Source: Crocinitomicaceae bacterium (GTDB taxonomy: Bacteria > Bacteroidota > Bacteroidia > Flavobacteriales_D > Crocinitomicaceae). Taken from it: a stretch of DNA of 6,368 bases. Both the position numbers and the translations under genes were made by a program. The notes beneath the pieces are model-generated. The model was not told the origin of the DNA. It saw only the letters and a program-made list of their open reading frames with translations, and did not search any database. Positions 6,141-6,368 of the stretch are shown here, one piece after another. The DNA is taken from contig JAURNA010000076.1 of NCBI GenBank assembly GCA_030830385.1, forward strand, positions 1 to 6,368. The letters run 5' to 3'. Within the stretch, counting starts at the first letter, position 1, and each line of letters opens with the position of its first letter.

Positions 6141-6368
6141 ATGGCAAAGGAAAACAAATTGAACAAACAAGTTCTTGTGCGTCTCCTGGGTTACTGGAGA
6201 AGCTACAAGAGACTCTTTCTGATTGCCATTATTTGTACCCTTTTACTTTCCGTATCGTCGCCGAGCAGACCCGCGTTGATCGGCTGGATGGTCAATCGCT
6301 ATCTTGTTGAAGATCCGGATGTCAATCAACTTCTCTTTTGGAGTTGGGTCATCGCGGGAATGATTTTA
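6141..6368 (+). CDS. ABC exporter (MsbA/multidrug type), N-terminal fragment of the membrane domain
   Basis: Seventy-six codons are open from the ATG at 6141 to the window edge. A basic cytoplasmic start (MAKENKLNKQVL) leads into LLGYWRSYKRLF (15-26), the elbow-helix sequence typical of the type IV ABC exporter membrane domain. A first hydrophobic segment follows at about 24-49, with the family-like stretch from SSPSRPALIGWMV (39-51), then a periplasmic loop LVEDPDVNQ and the beginning of helix 2 (64-76). In complete homologues an ATP-binding domain follows on the same chain, but it lies outside this window, so Walker motifs cannot be checked and the substrate (lipid, drug or peptide) is unknown. 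It is divergent from upp, 145 bp apart. Confidence 0.82.
   Translation, partial: MAKENKLNKQVLVRLLGYWRSYKRLFLIAIICTLLLSVSSPSRPALIGWMVNRYLVEDPDVNQLLFWSWVIAGMIL

Noticed and set aside
1..6368. CRISPR arrays, tRNA or rRNA genes, insertion sequences, phage or defence genes
   Set aside because: No regularly spaced repeats, cloverleaf-like segments, transposase or known defence motifs were seen on either strand.

Overview
The window looks like chromosomal DNA from a Bacteroidota bacterium, most likely a flavobacterium-like lineage. The supporting signs are promoter-like sites matching the Bacteroidota consensus TTG-N19/20-TAnnTTTG, start codons preceded by A-rich stretches rather than strong Shine-Dalgarno sites, a UPRT of the short Bacteroidota form, and a large secreted Asp-box beta-propeller protein of the kind common in this phylum. 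The family-level placement is inference. Almost all of the DNA is coding.

Layout. Bases 1-1096 (minus) hold the N-terminal 365 residues of an exported Asp-box (BNR-like) beta-propeller protein that runs off the left edge. A 225-bp gap (1097-1321) follows. It carries a good minus-strand promoter match, a weak terminator-like hairpin and an AT-rich inverted repeat. Next is lipA (1322-2194, minus), encoding lipoyl synthase. It is transcribed divergently from an OsmC-family gene (2269-2673, plus), which overlaps by one base a SpoU/TrmH-type rRNA 2'-O-methyltransferase gene, probably rlmB (2673-3458, plus). That pair meets, with no spacer, the end of a minus-strand block read in the order upp (uracil phosphoribosyltransferase), an unrecognised four-helix membrane protein, a YjjG-like HAD pyrimidine nucleotidase, and a second unrecognised protein with four helices behind a soluble domain. 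Divergent from upp, the first 76 codons of an ABC exporter gene run off the right edge, with a promoter match so close to the ATG that the message could be leaderless.

How the genes fit together. lipA, osmC and rlmB are ordinary housekeeping or stress genes. The most coherent functional theme is the minus-strand block. Upp makes UMP from uracil, and the YjjG-like enzyme is of a family that hydrolyses UMP/dUMP and non-canonical pyrimidine nucleotides. The two are co-directional, separated only by a small membrane-protein gene that sits 12 bp after upp and overlaps the HAD gene by 4 bp. The two membrane proteins are the only genes I cannot assign to a family. I see no mobile element, CRISPR array, RNA gene, or convincing novel multi-gene system in this window.
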